From: Stomorhina lunata
Lineage: Eukaryota; Arthropoda; Insecta; Diptera; Rhiniidae
Assembly (NCBI GenBank): GCA_933228675.1
Contig: OW121741.1
Span: 35,779,952-35,843,951 of the forward strand
Length of the DNA: 64,000 bases
Reading direction: 5' to 3'
Shown: positions 21,940 through 34,700 of the stretch, in pieces
Layout of the letters: each line of letters opens with the position of its first letter
Position numbering within the stretch: position 1 is the stretch's first letter
The notes under the pieces: model-generated
What the model was told of the DNA's origin: nothing
The model's database searches: none
Seen by the model: only the letters and a program-made list of their open reading frames with translations
Made by a program: the position numbers and the translations under genes

Positions 21940-24665
21940 ACAGTATATATAGAGAATACTTTTGTATAACAGTTTCCTATAGAGAATACTTTTGTTAAAC
22001 AGTTTTTTAAAAAATAATACTTTTGTATAACAGTTTCCTATAGAGAATACTTGTGTATAACAGTTTTCCTCAATAGTGAATACTTTGTATAACAGTTTAT
22101 CAATAAAGAATACTTTTGAATAACGGTTCTCCTATAGTTTTCCTATAGTAAATACTTTTGTATAACACTTGTCCTATATTGAATACTTTTGTATAACAGT
22201 TTTCCTATAGAAAATACTTTTCCAATGAAGAATACTTTTGTATAATAGTTTTCCAATGAATAATACTTTTGTATAACTATTTTGCTATACAGAATACTTT
22301 TGAATAACAGTTTTTCTTTATTGAATACTTTTGTATAATAGTTATTATATAGAGAATACTTTTGTATAATTGTTTTCCAATAAATAATATTTTTGTATAA
22401 CAGTTTGCCTATAGTGAATACTTTTATATTAAAGTTTTCGTATAAAGAATACTCGTACAATAGTTTTTCAATAAAAGATACTAGTGTATAACAGTTTTCC
22501 TCTATAACACTTTTCCTATAGAAAATACTTTTGTATAATAGTTTTCCAATGAAGAATACTTTTGTATAACAGTTTTCCTATAGATAATACTTTTGTATAA
22601 CAGTTTTCCTATAGAAAATACTTTTGTATAATAGTTTTCTAATGAAGAATACTTTTGTATAACAGTTTTGCTATGCAGAATACTTTTGAATAACAGTTTT
22701 CCTCTATTGAATACTATTGTATAACAGTTATTCAAAAGAGAATACTTTTGTATAATTGTCTTTAAATAAAGAATATTTTTGTATAACAGTTTGCCTATAG
22801 TGAATACTTTTGTATAGCAGTTTTCGTATAAAAAATACAGTTTTCCTCAGTGAATACTCTTCCATAACAGTTTTTCCTGTAGAGAATACTTTTGTATAAT
22901 GGTTCTCCTATAGTGAATACTTTTGTATAACAGTTTTTCAATAACGAATACTTTTTTATAACGGCTCTCCTATAGTTTTCCCATAGTGAGTACTTTTGTA
23001 TAACAGTAATCGTTTAGAGAATACTTTTATAAAATACATTTTCAATTACAGTTTTCCTACAGTGAATACAATTTTATAACAGAATACTTTAGTATAACAG
23101 TTTTGCTATAGAGAATACTTTTGAATAACAGTTTCCTATAAAGAATACTTTTGTATAACAGTTCTCCTATAGAGAATACTTTTGTATGACAGTTTTCCCA
23201 GAGTGAATACTTGTATATAGCAGTTATCTTATAGAAAATACTTTTGTATAACAGTTTTTCAATGGAGAATACTTTTGTATAGCAGTTTTGCTATACAGAA
23301 TAACAGTTTTCCTTTATTTATTACTTTTGTATAACAGTTATCCTGTAGAGAATACTTTTTTATAATTTCTTTTCAATAAAGAATATTTTTATATAACAGT
23401 TTGCCTATAGTAAATACTTTTGTATAACAGTTTTCGTATAAAAAATACTTGTATAATAGTTTTTCAATAAAAAATACTTGTGTATAACAGTTTTTCTCTG
23501 TGAATACTCTTCTATAACAGTTTTCCAATAGATAATACTTTTGTATAACTGTTTTCCTATAGTGAATACTTTTGTATAATAGTTTTTCAATAAAGAATAC
23601 TTTTGTATAACGGTTCTAGTATAGTTTTCGATAGCGAATACTTTTGTATAATAGTAATCGTATAGAGAATACTTCTGTATAATAGTTTTTCAATATAGAA
23701 TATTTGTGTATAACAGTTTTCCTATAGAAAATTCTTTTGTATAACAATTTTTTAATAAAAAATACTTTTGTATAACAGTTTTTCTATAGATAATGCTTTT
23801 ATATATCAGTTCTCCTATAGGGAATACTTTTGTATGACAGTTTTCCTATAGTGAACACTTGTGTATAACAATTATCTTATAGAAAATACTTTTGTATAAC
23901 AGTTTTTCAACGAAGAATACTTTTGTATAACAGTTTTGCTATACTGAATACTTTTCAAGAACAGTTTTCATTTATTGAATGCTTTTGTATAACAGTTATT
24001 CAATAGAGAATACTTATGTATAATTGTTTTTCGATAAAGAATATTTTTGTATAACAGTTTCCACATAGTGAATACTTTTGTATAACAGTTTTCGTATAAA
24101 AAATACTTGTACAATAGTTTTTCAATAAAAAATGCTTGTCTATAACAGTTTTCCTCAGTGAATAATCTTCTATTTACAACAGTTTTCCTATAGAGAATAC
24201 TTTTGTATGACTGTTCTCCTATAGTGAATACCTTTGTATAACAGTTTTTCAAGAAAGAATACTTTCGTATAACAGTTCTCCTGTAGTTTCCCTATAGTGA
24301 ATACTTTTGTATAACAGTAATCGTTTAGAAAGTACTTTTATATAATAGATTTTCAATAAAGAATACCTTTGTATAACAGTTTTCCTACAGTGAATATTCT
24401 TGTATAACAGTTTTCCTATAGAGAATACTTTTGTATAACAGTTCTCCTCTTGATAATACTTTTTTATAACAGAAATCGTATAGATAATACTTTTATATAA
24501 TAGATTTTCAATAAAGAATACTTTTGTATAACAGTTTTCCTACAGTGAATACTTTTGTATAACAGTTTTCCTATAGCGAATGCTTTTGTATGATAGCTTT
24601 CCTATAGAAAAAACCTTTGTATAACAGTTATCCTTCAGAGAATACTTTTGTATAACAGTTTTCTA
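21940..24665 (+). repeat. diverged minisatellite of about 31 bp (GAATACTTTTGTATAACAG units)
   Basis: Units pair GAATACTTTTGTATAACAG with TTTTCCTATAGA; the commonest spacing is about 31 bp, with variants from roughly 28 to 40 bp. About 80 units are present, far more diverged from each other than those of the other arrays, with frequent CTATAG, CAATAAA and CAATGAA endings. The long minus-strand frames in it (for example 22143-22460 and 23968-24252) come from the repeat itself. A block of the same repeat lies at 27211-27355. Confidence 0.92.
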
Positions 24666-24669
24666 GTGG

Positions 24670-25530
24670 TAAAGTTTGACCTAGTTTCTAGTTTTCTACT
24701 TGTTTGTTGAACTATGACAAATTGACTCCTAAATAAGTCTATTGCTAAATTATAGCAAAACTGCGACCACAAATGCAGCTACATCCTGCCACGAATGCAA
24801 TTCTCTTCATTGTCTTTATCGTTAAGAACAACAAATCATCGTCAACATCATTATCAAATCATTACAACTTTTAACGTCAGCATCAGCAACAACTCTTTAA
24901 GAGGCCATTAACGCGTTGTCAGGATAGAATTATTGAGGGATGATGAAGCTTCAGAAAAAAAGACATGACATGAAATCTGTTAAACAGATTATGTTTGCGG
25001 ATTTTTATGTTTACATGTATTTAAGGATATTTTACATAAAGTATTAAAAAATAAAAGCAACAATAATAATCTCAAGGACAACATGATATATCAATTACAA
25101 GGAAACAGGATATGGAAAGAGTTGAAAGTGATGATGGTTTAGAGGGAAAAAACAGGTGTAAAATAATATTTTTGTAAAAGAAAAAAGTAATGAACAAATA
25201 TCAGGAATAAAAGGATTTGTATATAGAAAATGGGGAAAAAGGAAGAACTAAGAAAATTTTAATATAGTTTTGTTTTAATTTAAAATGGACAGTTATGACG
25301 TTAATAGTTAAGAAATAATGATTTAATAAAATCATCAACAATTTAAAACTAAACTTTAGAACTAAAGCAAATTCGAAAAAAAACTTTTAATATCCGTTTC
25401 CTGTTTGCTGTTGAGTATTTTAGTTTTCTGGGTATGTGTAAGTTTTATATGTTTTAACAAAAGACTAAAAACAATAATAGAAACTTTTAAAACATTTCAT
25501 ATTTTTTTAATCCTTTTTCTTTATATTTCC
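24670..25530. other. region upstream of Dh31; no coding sequence
   Basis: The stretch 24750-24900 is richer in C and CA-type repeats (CATCATT, CAACA), as seen in fly 5-prime leader exons or enhancers, but no promoter element could be fixed. The remainder is AT-rich. The Dh31 transcription start is probably here or beyond the satellite. Confidence 0.35.
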
Positions 25531-25546
25531 CTCTTTCTTCTTACAG
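25531..25546 (+). other. probable 3-prime splice site of a Dh31 5-prime UTR intron
   Basis: The pyrimidine-rich run CTCTTTCTTCTTACAG lies 75 bp before the Dh31 start codon and has the form of an acceptor. If used, the first coding exon begins at 25547 and at least one leader exon lies upstream. Confidence 0.5.
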
Positions 25547-25621
25547 TTTTCATCTCCAACAACAACTAAATCAGGCAAATTTTCCCCCAAACTCATACTT
25601 TCTTCCAATACAGAAGTGAAA

Positions 25622-25716
25622 ATGATGACACAAAAGAAATTCATTGGTTGTATTTTGGCATCCGTGTTCCTGTGCTTGTGGCTGGTCTCATACGCAGAGG
25701 CTGCTCCCATGCCAAG
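25622..25716 (+). CDS. Dh31: Dh31 coding exon 1 (signal peptide)
   Basis: It encodes [10 protein letters not shown] through EAAPMP and ends in phase 2 (AG) at the donor GTAGTG, which is weaker than consensus. Two consecutive ATGs are present; the first (25622) is taken as the start. Confidence 0.93.
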
Positions 25717-28700
25717 GTAGTGGTATTTTTTATAAGAAATTCAATTAAAATAATCATCACTTTCATCGTCATCGTCGTCGTCATCATCATCATCGTCAAC
25801 ACTTTATAGAATTAAAGAGCAGCAATTCATAGGAATTCATATGATACTCAAATACTTAAATATTAAAAGCTTCTTCTATAAATATGATATATCGTTATAT
25901 CGTTATTATTTCATTTATTTTGCTTAAAGTTCCTTAAAAGTTTTTCCACAAACGAAAATTACATTTGAATGATTCAGATGTTTATTTTTCATTTAGTTTA
26001 TACAATTTTAAGAAATGTTGTTTGTACAATTGTTAATTAAACTGAAAATGAAAAATTGTGAAACTTAAATGTCAAAATTGGCTTAAATAGTTTTTGGGAG
26101 GAATCCAAGTAAGAAATTAAACAAAGAAATTAAAAGATAAATATTTATATGAGTTTTCTTTTAAGATGACAACAAAATAAATGGTGGAATAATAATGATA
26201 ATAAGAATTTTTATACAATTTTAAATTAAAGAATTGTTCAATTCACAAACTGTTATATAAGTTGTATGTGTAGGAAGTAAATGCTTTGTGGCAAATTGCT
26301 GCAGCTAGAATTTTATTCTTTATTGTGCACACATTGCACTGGCTATGATTTCACTTAGAGAACTACAAATGGTGGCAAATACACTGTTCCTATGGCTTAG
26401 TTAGATTTGCTGTATTGACCTAACTTTATAAATATTGGGTGGTAAAATTTTAAGGTCAGAAAATATTGTCATTTCTTCTTATTATGATAACTAGCTATAC
26501 CCTGAATGCATAGTTTACCATTCAATTTATTTTGGTTAATTTTCAGTGGCGCCATCTATTGAAAATTATTCTCACCAATCTTAGGTTAGGTGCGATATAT
26601 CAGCTGCAGCTAGAACTTTATTATTTATTGTGCACACATTGCATTGGCTATGATTTCACTAAGAGAACTACAAATAGTGGCGAATATACTGTTCCTATGG
26701 CTTAGTAAGATTTGCTGTATCGACCTAACATTACTTCTTCTTCTGTTATCCTTGACTCCCAGTGGAGCATAGGGCCTCAACTATCCTTTTATATCGAACT
26801 CTATTGCGAGATGTTAGGCATACATCATTCCATGAATAGTTTGCTGCTTGTAACTCTGCATCAATTGACCTTCTCCACATTCTAGCAGGTGCACCAACAC
26901 GACGGTTGCTTCCTTGTGGATTCCAACGACCTAACATTACATTGTGCAGTAAAATTTGAAGGCCAGGAAATATTGTCATTTCTTTTTATTATGATAACTA
27001 GCTGTAGCCTGAATGCATAGTTTACGACTCAATTTATTTTGGTTAATTTTCAATGGCGCCATCTATTGAAAATTAATCTCACCAATCTTAGAAACCTTTG
27101 TCGATTCATGCACAAGAACTTTGCTTTAGGTCATTACATCATCAAATGCATATGCTTAGTTTTAAGTAATTTTCAGTGGCGCCACCTGTCGGAAATTGGT
27201 CATACCAGTAATACTTTTACATAATAGATTTTCAAAAGAGAATACTTTTGTATAATAGTTTTCTTACAGTGAATACACTTGTATAACAGTTTTTCTGTAA
27301 AAAATACTTTTGTATAACAGTCTTCAATAAATAATACTTTTGTATAACAGTTCTCCATCGACTCTTGAGCAACAATTTTGGTAAAGATCATAGCATGATC
27401 AAATGCAAAGTTTTGGAGTTAATTCATTTTGAGTAATTTTCAGTGGCGCCACCTATCGAAAATCGGTTATACCAACTTAGAAACCTTTGTCGGCTCATGC
27501 GCAAAAACTTTGCTAAAGATCATAAGATGATCAAATGCATAGTCTACTATTTGTCTGCATAGAGTTTATACAATATATGAAAACTATATCAAACAATGTT
27601 TAAATATAAAAAATTTCCATAGATTTCATAAACTCTAAAAAAATACTTAATAAAATAATGTGTTACAAAAAATGCGATAAATCAAAAACATCACAACCGA
27701 TTTTGATTAAACTTCACATAAACCATCTACTAAGTATTCCAAACATAGCCTAAGCATTTGGTTTGGATAGATGATCCCATTCTTGAGTTATGAAATTTCA
27801 ATGAAATGTAGCATTAATTTGTATATCGCACTTGAGCAACAAGAGGGTATTAAATCAAAATTTTTAAATTTTCAGTAGACTCAAAAAACTATTTTATTTT
27901 ACTACTACTTTCATATAAGGAAGAGGGGTAAAACTGTAGTTTTTTTGGTGAAATTATAGTGAGAATGATGATTTACAGTGGGTAGATAAGACTACTACAC
28001 ATCAATTTCTTTAAAAAAGTGAAAATTTAAAAATTTTGAGTTAATACCCTCTTGTTAAACAAGTGCGATATATTAACACCCTAATTCATAATAGAATAAT
28101 AAGACAATGACTAGCTTATAATTCTAATTCTCCATACAAAATATCTACAATAAGCCTTTGATAATTTTATAGTTGTTTTATGAATTAGGGGGTAAGAAGA
28201 TATTGGTATGGTTCAATTATGTATGGAACAAAATATCGGCAAAATGGTCGCCGCGACCTCCATGCTCCAAATGGCCTTTCCTTTCAAGTAACCCCAAAGA
28301 AAGATGTTCAACGGTGTCAGATCACATGACCATTGAAATTTTAGCACAAACCGTCCTGTTGAAACCACATATCGTCTACAGCCATATATTCCAATTTAGG
28401 CCATTAAAAGTTCGTTATCTCACGTTAGCGAACACTGTCTGACCGACAGCAGCAATATTTTCTGCAGTACGAGAATACACTGGTATTTTTACATCTCCTA
28501 CAGACCCGGTTTGGTCAAATTTTTCTACGATTGTTTCGATTGTTCCCACATTTAAATGATCAAGTTGACCGAACAAAAGGAGTATTTACGTTTTTTCGTA
28601 GACATGTTTATAGATATATAGTAATTAATAGATATATTTGATAAAATATTGATCAGAAGCTGCCGTTTTAGGTTAGGTTAGGCAGGCAGCCGACGATAAA

Positions 28701-31700
28701 TCACAGTTACTTGGGTCCTAGAAACGTTCCCTTTGTGGTACCTGCATGGGATAGATTAGAAAGAGAAAAAAATAGAACAATTAGTTCCAGATCCAATCGA
28801 TTAAAAGCTTATTCAAGCCAGCCTGTAGCCTTGATAAATGAATATATTTTCGAATGTCAATGCTCGCTAGAACGGATATATCATACACAAAAAACGCCCG
28901 CAGGTTAACAGCCGTCTAAACTAAAAGAGCGGGGCAGTGGCAGAAACAATGAGTTATTGTCATCTCCTCTTCGTTGATGTGACAACTGTGACAGTAGTCA
29001 CAGTGTCAAAGGTTAAGTCTTCTGGCATGCAACCCAAAAACGCAGTGTCCTATTAAGATTGAGCATTTAGAACGTTTAGTATTGTAAGTGGGCCATGTCT
29101 GACAAGTAGTTTCAGTGAACCAAGTGTTCTGAGCTCACCCATTAAGAGGGTGCCTAATTTCTGGTTTGCAGGCGAATGGCGGAAAGCCCTTCAATTGGTC
29201 GATGCATTTGTGACTCAGGAGAGCACCGGATTTACCAAGTTTGTTCACAGTTGATTTATCAGTTTTGTGGTATCTTATCCATATAACTTCTTGAAGAATA
29301 CTTCATAGATCAGGAAGCCTAAGGCTTCTCTACTTGAGTAGAGTGCAATAGATACTTTGGGCACCCTGAATTGGGTATTTAGGCTCTAGGACAGTTTTTT
29401 TGAGTCCAGAATGATGTATGTCTTCTAAGTCAAAGCTCAGGCCACCTTTAAGAAAATACTAACGCTATCACTGATGAAATTTAAACTGCTGGGCTGCAAA
29501 TTTATATTTCCAAGACAAGGATTATTCCTGGAGTCTATAGCGCAAGCCCATCAATACACATCTATGTAGATAACGAGGTTATTAGATGTGTAGGTACGTT
29601 TAATTTTTTTTGGAAGTTTGGTTTCTGCAAAAGATGGCGCCAACAAGAATATTAAATCACGTATTAACAAAGCAAAATCTTCATTCGGCGTTCTCCTAGC
29701 TATTTGGAAATCTCGTCAAATATCAACAACAACCAAGTTACGAATATAAAACTCGAATGTCAAGTCCATCCTGTATTACGGCTGCGAAACTTGGAAACGA
29801 ACAAATGCCTGCAAACAAATGCTTTATATATGCCGGTCGAACCGTATAAGAAATGAAGAACTTCTTAACGCTACAAATCTTCTCTCTACTTCTATAGAGG
29901 TATGTCAAAATAGTCAGCCGAAGCTGCTGTGCCAAGACAGATTCTACTTCAAATTAACGTGGGTACATGCTATGTGAGCCTTACCCCACGGTGGTCTAAG
30001 CACCGGGTGAATATTTTAAGTGTTTACCAATACCCACTTACTACGAAAAATTGTCATGCATGGCAAACGTGACATGCATGATACTTTGACGTTTCAGAAT
30101 ACCAATTCGAATTCATGTTATTTGGACATGATTTCCTCCTTGGTTAGGAGCCCAACTAAAACTCCTGCCGGTCTATTGGTACGGCACCCGTCTGCAATGC
30201 AACTCCACATTCGAATGAACGTAGCAAGACAGTCAGCCGAAGTCTCTGTGACAAAATAGTCAGATGAAGCTGCTGTGCCAAGACAGATTTGTACTTCAGA
30301 TTAACGTGGGTACCTGCTATGTTAGCCTTACCCCACGGTGGTCTAAGCACCGGGTGAATATTTTAAGTGTTTACCAACACCCCCTTACTTTGAAAAATTG
30401 TCATGCATGGCAAATGTGACATGCATGACACTTTGACATTTCAGAGTACCAATTCGGAAACATGTTATTTGGACATGATTCCCCCCTTGGTTAGGAGCGG
30501 AGACTATCTAAACTCCTGCCGGTCTATGGGTACGGCACCCGGCTGCAATGCAACTCCACATTCGAATGAACGATACAGGCAATGTATCGCACATTCTACC
30601 CGCTTTGGGTATTAAACCACAGCCCCCGCGATGCTCCACAAAGGGGCCAACACCAACAGTCAGGCTGGAGATAGTGTCCAGGGGCTTCCTGACTCCCGCG
30701 GTACCAGATAATCTCCGGTGAGAGCTGTGCCAAGACAGTCAGCCGAAGCCGCTGTGCCAAAATAGTCAGACCAAGCCGCTGTGCTTAAACAATCAGCCGA
30801 AGCCACTATGACTATGACAAAACAGTCAGCCGCTGTTCTAAAACAGTCAACTGAAGTCGCTGTGTCAAAACAGTCAGCCGAAGCTGCAGTGCCAAGACAG
30901 TCAGCCAAAGCCGCTGTGCCAAAACAGTCAGCCGAAGCTGCAGTGCCAAGACAGTCAGCCAAGGCCGCTGTGCCAAAACAGTCAGCCGAAGCTGCTGTGC
31001 CAAAACAGTCAGCCGAAGTCGCTGCGCCAAAATAATCAGCCGGAACTGCTGTGCCACAATAGTCATGCGAAGCTTTTATGCCAAGACAATCAGCAGAAGC
31101 CGCTATGGCAAAACAGTCAGCCGAAGCCACTGTGCAAGGTGGTCAATTATATTCAAGAATCTATGGCAAATTTTGCCTCGATTAAACCACCCCTTCCACA
31201 TGCAAAACTTGAACACTTATGTAGATTTAAGCATATACTAAATACGAATTATATTTTGGTTTTTATTTAAGAGAATTAAAAAAAGAATTAAACTGGAACA
31301 GAAAACATTAAATTGTCCCTGTCTTGCATCAGTTACAAAACATGTTACATATAAATATTGTAGGATCTTCAGACATACAACTTATAGGACATCTTGTGAA
31401 TTGAACAATTCTGCTTTAAATTCTGATATTATGCAATTCCACGAACATCAGTTAATAAGTTTTCTTAGTTTAAATAAAAGCAGTGAATTTATGATAACCT
31501 TGAAAAAAAAAAACAAATTCTTAAAACTTTCCTAAGTCCAATGAATATTTAAACCTTCAGAAGTTTTGAAAAATACAAGTAATAATACTAAACAGGTTGC
31601 TTCCTGTAACAAAATGAAATGGCTAATTAAGCATTTAAATTGTTAAAGTAAAATATAACTTAAGAAATTAGCTATCAAAATCTGCAAAAGGTGGGTATGA

Positions 31701-34700
31701 ACAAATTGGCCAAAACCCTCAGAGATAAGCCTCCACCCTTTAAATTATTTACCTAAGAGTAAAAAAGCTTTAAAATTTATAAACCAACATTAAAGTAATT
31801 ATTTATTTAATATTTACTTATTTTCCACAACAATTCATTTGTTTATTTCATTTTTCTTTTCTCACTCAACATTTATCCTGGGTTGGTCCACAAACCGAAC
31901 AACATAAACTTTCAACATCAACTATGAACATCCAACCAACCACCCCTTCACACCGTTACCAACATGTTCTATGTTCTATACAACTCTAGTCAAAGTAATG
32001 GCTACTACAACAACAATGAATTGGAAGAAGTACCGGATGACATTTTAATGGAATTAATGGCACGTTTTGGACAAACTATAATGAGAGCCCGCAATGATTT
32101 GGAAAAGTAAGTAGAAAGGAAGTTTTTTCTTCTTAATTTAAGTTTATTTTGCATTTCTTAGATGACGCGTGTTATTCCTAAGAGAATATTCATAGAAAAA
32201 TAACTAAATAATAAGATTAAAGAAATATTAACATATTTTTTTAGAGCCGATGAGATATACAAACATATTTAAATTTAAATTCTTAAATTTAAATTTAAAT
32301 TCTTTCAAGTGTCGGAAGAAGCATTTAACAAAGACTACATAATATAAACATGTTGCACTTTCATAAATTGATTTGCCGTATGGTCGTTTTGAAAAATCCC
32401 GTAAAAAAGAGAGCATACCGCTTTTACTTTAATTCAGAAACAGCAAATGGAGACGATTTTCCAATGAGAGAAAGCTTAGGCACACACACGAGCTTGCGAA
32501 TTCTATGTTTGTTAGTTTATGTGTTTTTCCTTGTTCTTTATTAACTTTAATTAAACATTTGACAGAAAAAAATGTATGAAGTACAATATCTCTATATTAA
32601 AGAGTGTTTGGTTCAAGTGCCTTGGTTTTGTTAAACGTTGTAAGAGATACTTCACTTCAGCTGATCTACTTACTATTATATATATATATCCGACCAAAAA
32701 TAGATACAACTCTCATGTATGGGCTGGTGTTCCAAGTCTATTCTGCTGCTTTTCGACCTAGTACAGAAGAGGGCGAAAGTGCTTATCAGTGATAGTAGAG
32801 AAGCCAACTCTATTGATTCGCGTATTGTGTCACACTTTTCTATTGTTAATACTTTAGTATGTGCTCGAAACGAAATCTTTCGCAAACGTTTGTAGAATAT
32901 AAAAAAAAACAGCCTCAGAAACGTTTGCTACTAGTTCGTTCTGGCTGGTAGGAGCCCAAGAGTATGAAAAGAAACAAAACCTTTCGTAAACGTTTGGAGA
33001 ATGTATAGACAGATTCAACTTTACCACACCAATTATAATATTATATTCTGGCTTATGCTAAGATAGGCACCTCGTACTGCCAGGAGCCGGAGACTATTTT
33101 AAATTTTCGTGAATATCATGATCTTTAATGAAACTCGTGATAATGAGTATCAAAAGTATTTAGTTGAGATTTAGAAAAAAATGTATGAAGTACAATATCT
33201 CTATATTAAAGAGTGTTTGATTCAAGTGCCTTGGTTTTGTAAAACGTTGTAAGAGATACTTCACTTCAGCTGATCTACTTACTATTATATATATATCCGA
33301 CCTAAAATAGATACAAATCTCATGTATGGGCTGTTGTTCCAAGTCTATTCTGCTGCTTTTCGACCTAGTACAGAAGAGGGCGAAAGTGCTTATCAGTGAT
33401 AGTAGAGAAGCCAACTCTATTGATTCACTAAAACACCTTCGCAGCGCGTGTTATGTCACACTTTTCTATCGTTAATACTTTAGTATGTGCTCGAAACGAA
33501 ACCTTTCGCAAACGTTTGTAGAATATAAAAAAAACAGCCTCAGAAACGTTTGCTACTAGTTCGTTCTGGCTGGTAGGAGCCCAAGAGTATGAAAAGAAAC
33601 AAAACCTTTCGTAAACGTTTGGAGAATGTATAGACAGATTCAACTTTACCACACCAATTATAATATTATATTCTGGCTTATGCTAAGATAGGCACCTCGT
33701 ACTGCCAGGAGCCGGAGACTTTTTTAAATTTTCGTGAATATCATGATCTTTAATGAAACTCGTGATAATGAGTATCAAAAGTATTTAGTTGAGATTTAGA
33801 TGTTAACATAGTCGGCTGGTGCCGCTTTATTAAAGAAAAGACAAAAACAAAATATACAAGAAACAAAATCCAAAACAATAATTTTTTCCTCTTTTTAAAT
33901 TAAATAAGATCAAATTACTCAGCAAACGTTTGCGAAACGTTTTTGTTCTGAGTTTTTTGGTTTTGCTCCCTTTGTTTTCCTTTCTACCTGAGTAAGTTTA
34001 AATACCATACCAAGCTCTACCAGTTGTTGTGGAGTCATCAGAGATGTAAGTTTCTATTAACCAATTCTGCCCGATTTTTTTCTAGTAGAGAGATAAATTT
34101 ACCGTTTGGCCAGGTTCTGAAATTTCAAAGCAGACAATTTATTTTTTCAATAAATTCGTATCTACTTTAAAAATCACATCATGTAGACAACAAAGATAAA
34201 CCTGTAGAAACAGCACTTCAGTCTTGGGTAAGCTTTATTGAGAAACCACTTTAGTATGGCGAATTTTCACTTGTTGCCTTTCTAGAAATAGAGGGGCTTT
34301 AAGCGACATTAAGCCTATGTCGATTATATAGGCAATGTCAGATAGGAGTTGACGACTCTTTATTATCTCTTCGTAGGTTAACTACTAGCCTGTAGAATTA
34401 TTAGCTCAACCATGGGCTATGCTACAGTATACAATGTATCATGCCGTGGTACTCCTCAGGGCGGTTCTGTAACCCTTATTATGGAACCTTGCTATTAACA
34501 AATTGCTCAGGGAAGTTACTCCTTGCGCTTTCAAACTATTGCTTATGCAGATGACTTCGCAGTTCAAGTTTCGAGTAAATTCCTGAACACTATGTCGCAG
34601 CGACTGGAAGTCGCTCTTGTCACACTTACCAGGTAAAGCGTTTCCAATGGATTGGGAGTTAATCCCGCCAAAACGGAACTTGTGCTTTTTTTCTAGAATA

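Larger units (their letters stand above)
26298..27500 (+). repeat. tandemly duplicated dispersed repeat with GGCGCCA units
   Basis: A roughly 280-bp block (26298-26583: CTGCAGCTAGAATTTTATTC through TTTTCAGTGGCGCCATC) is repeated from about 26604 to 27090, the second copy being split by the LINE insertion at 26735-26926. Further partial units with TTCAGTGGCGCCACCT lie at about 27168 and 27436, the former split by the minisatellite block at 27211-27355. The same GGCGCCACC units make up the tandem series at 39460-40060 and 60640-60990. Confidence 0.7.

Noticed and set aside
22143..24252. Minus-strand open frames with repeated YTKVF and LLYKSI-like peptides
   Set aside because: They follow the minisatellite unit exactly, change frame with unit length and have no splice or codon support.
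30660..31130. 156-codon minus-strand protein with ADCFGTAAS repeats
   Set aside because: It is the antisense reading of the 27-bp minisatellite; the other frames are equally open, so openness has no coding meaning.
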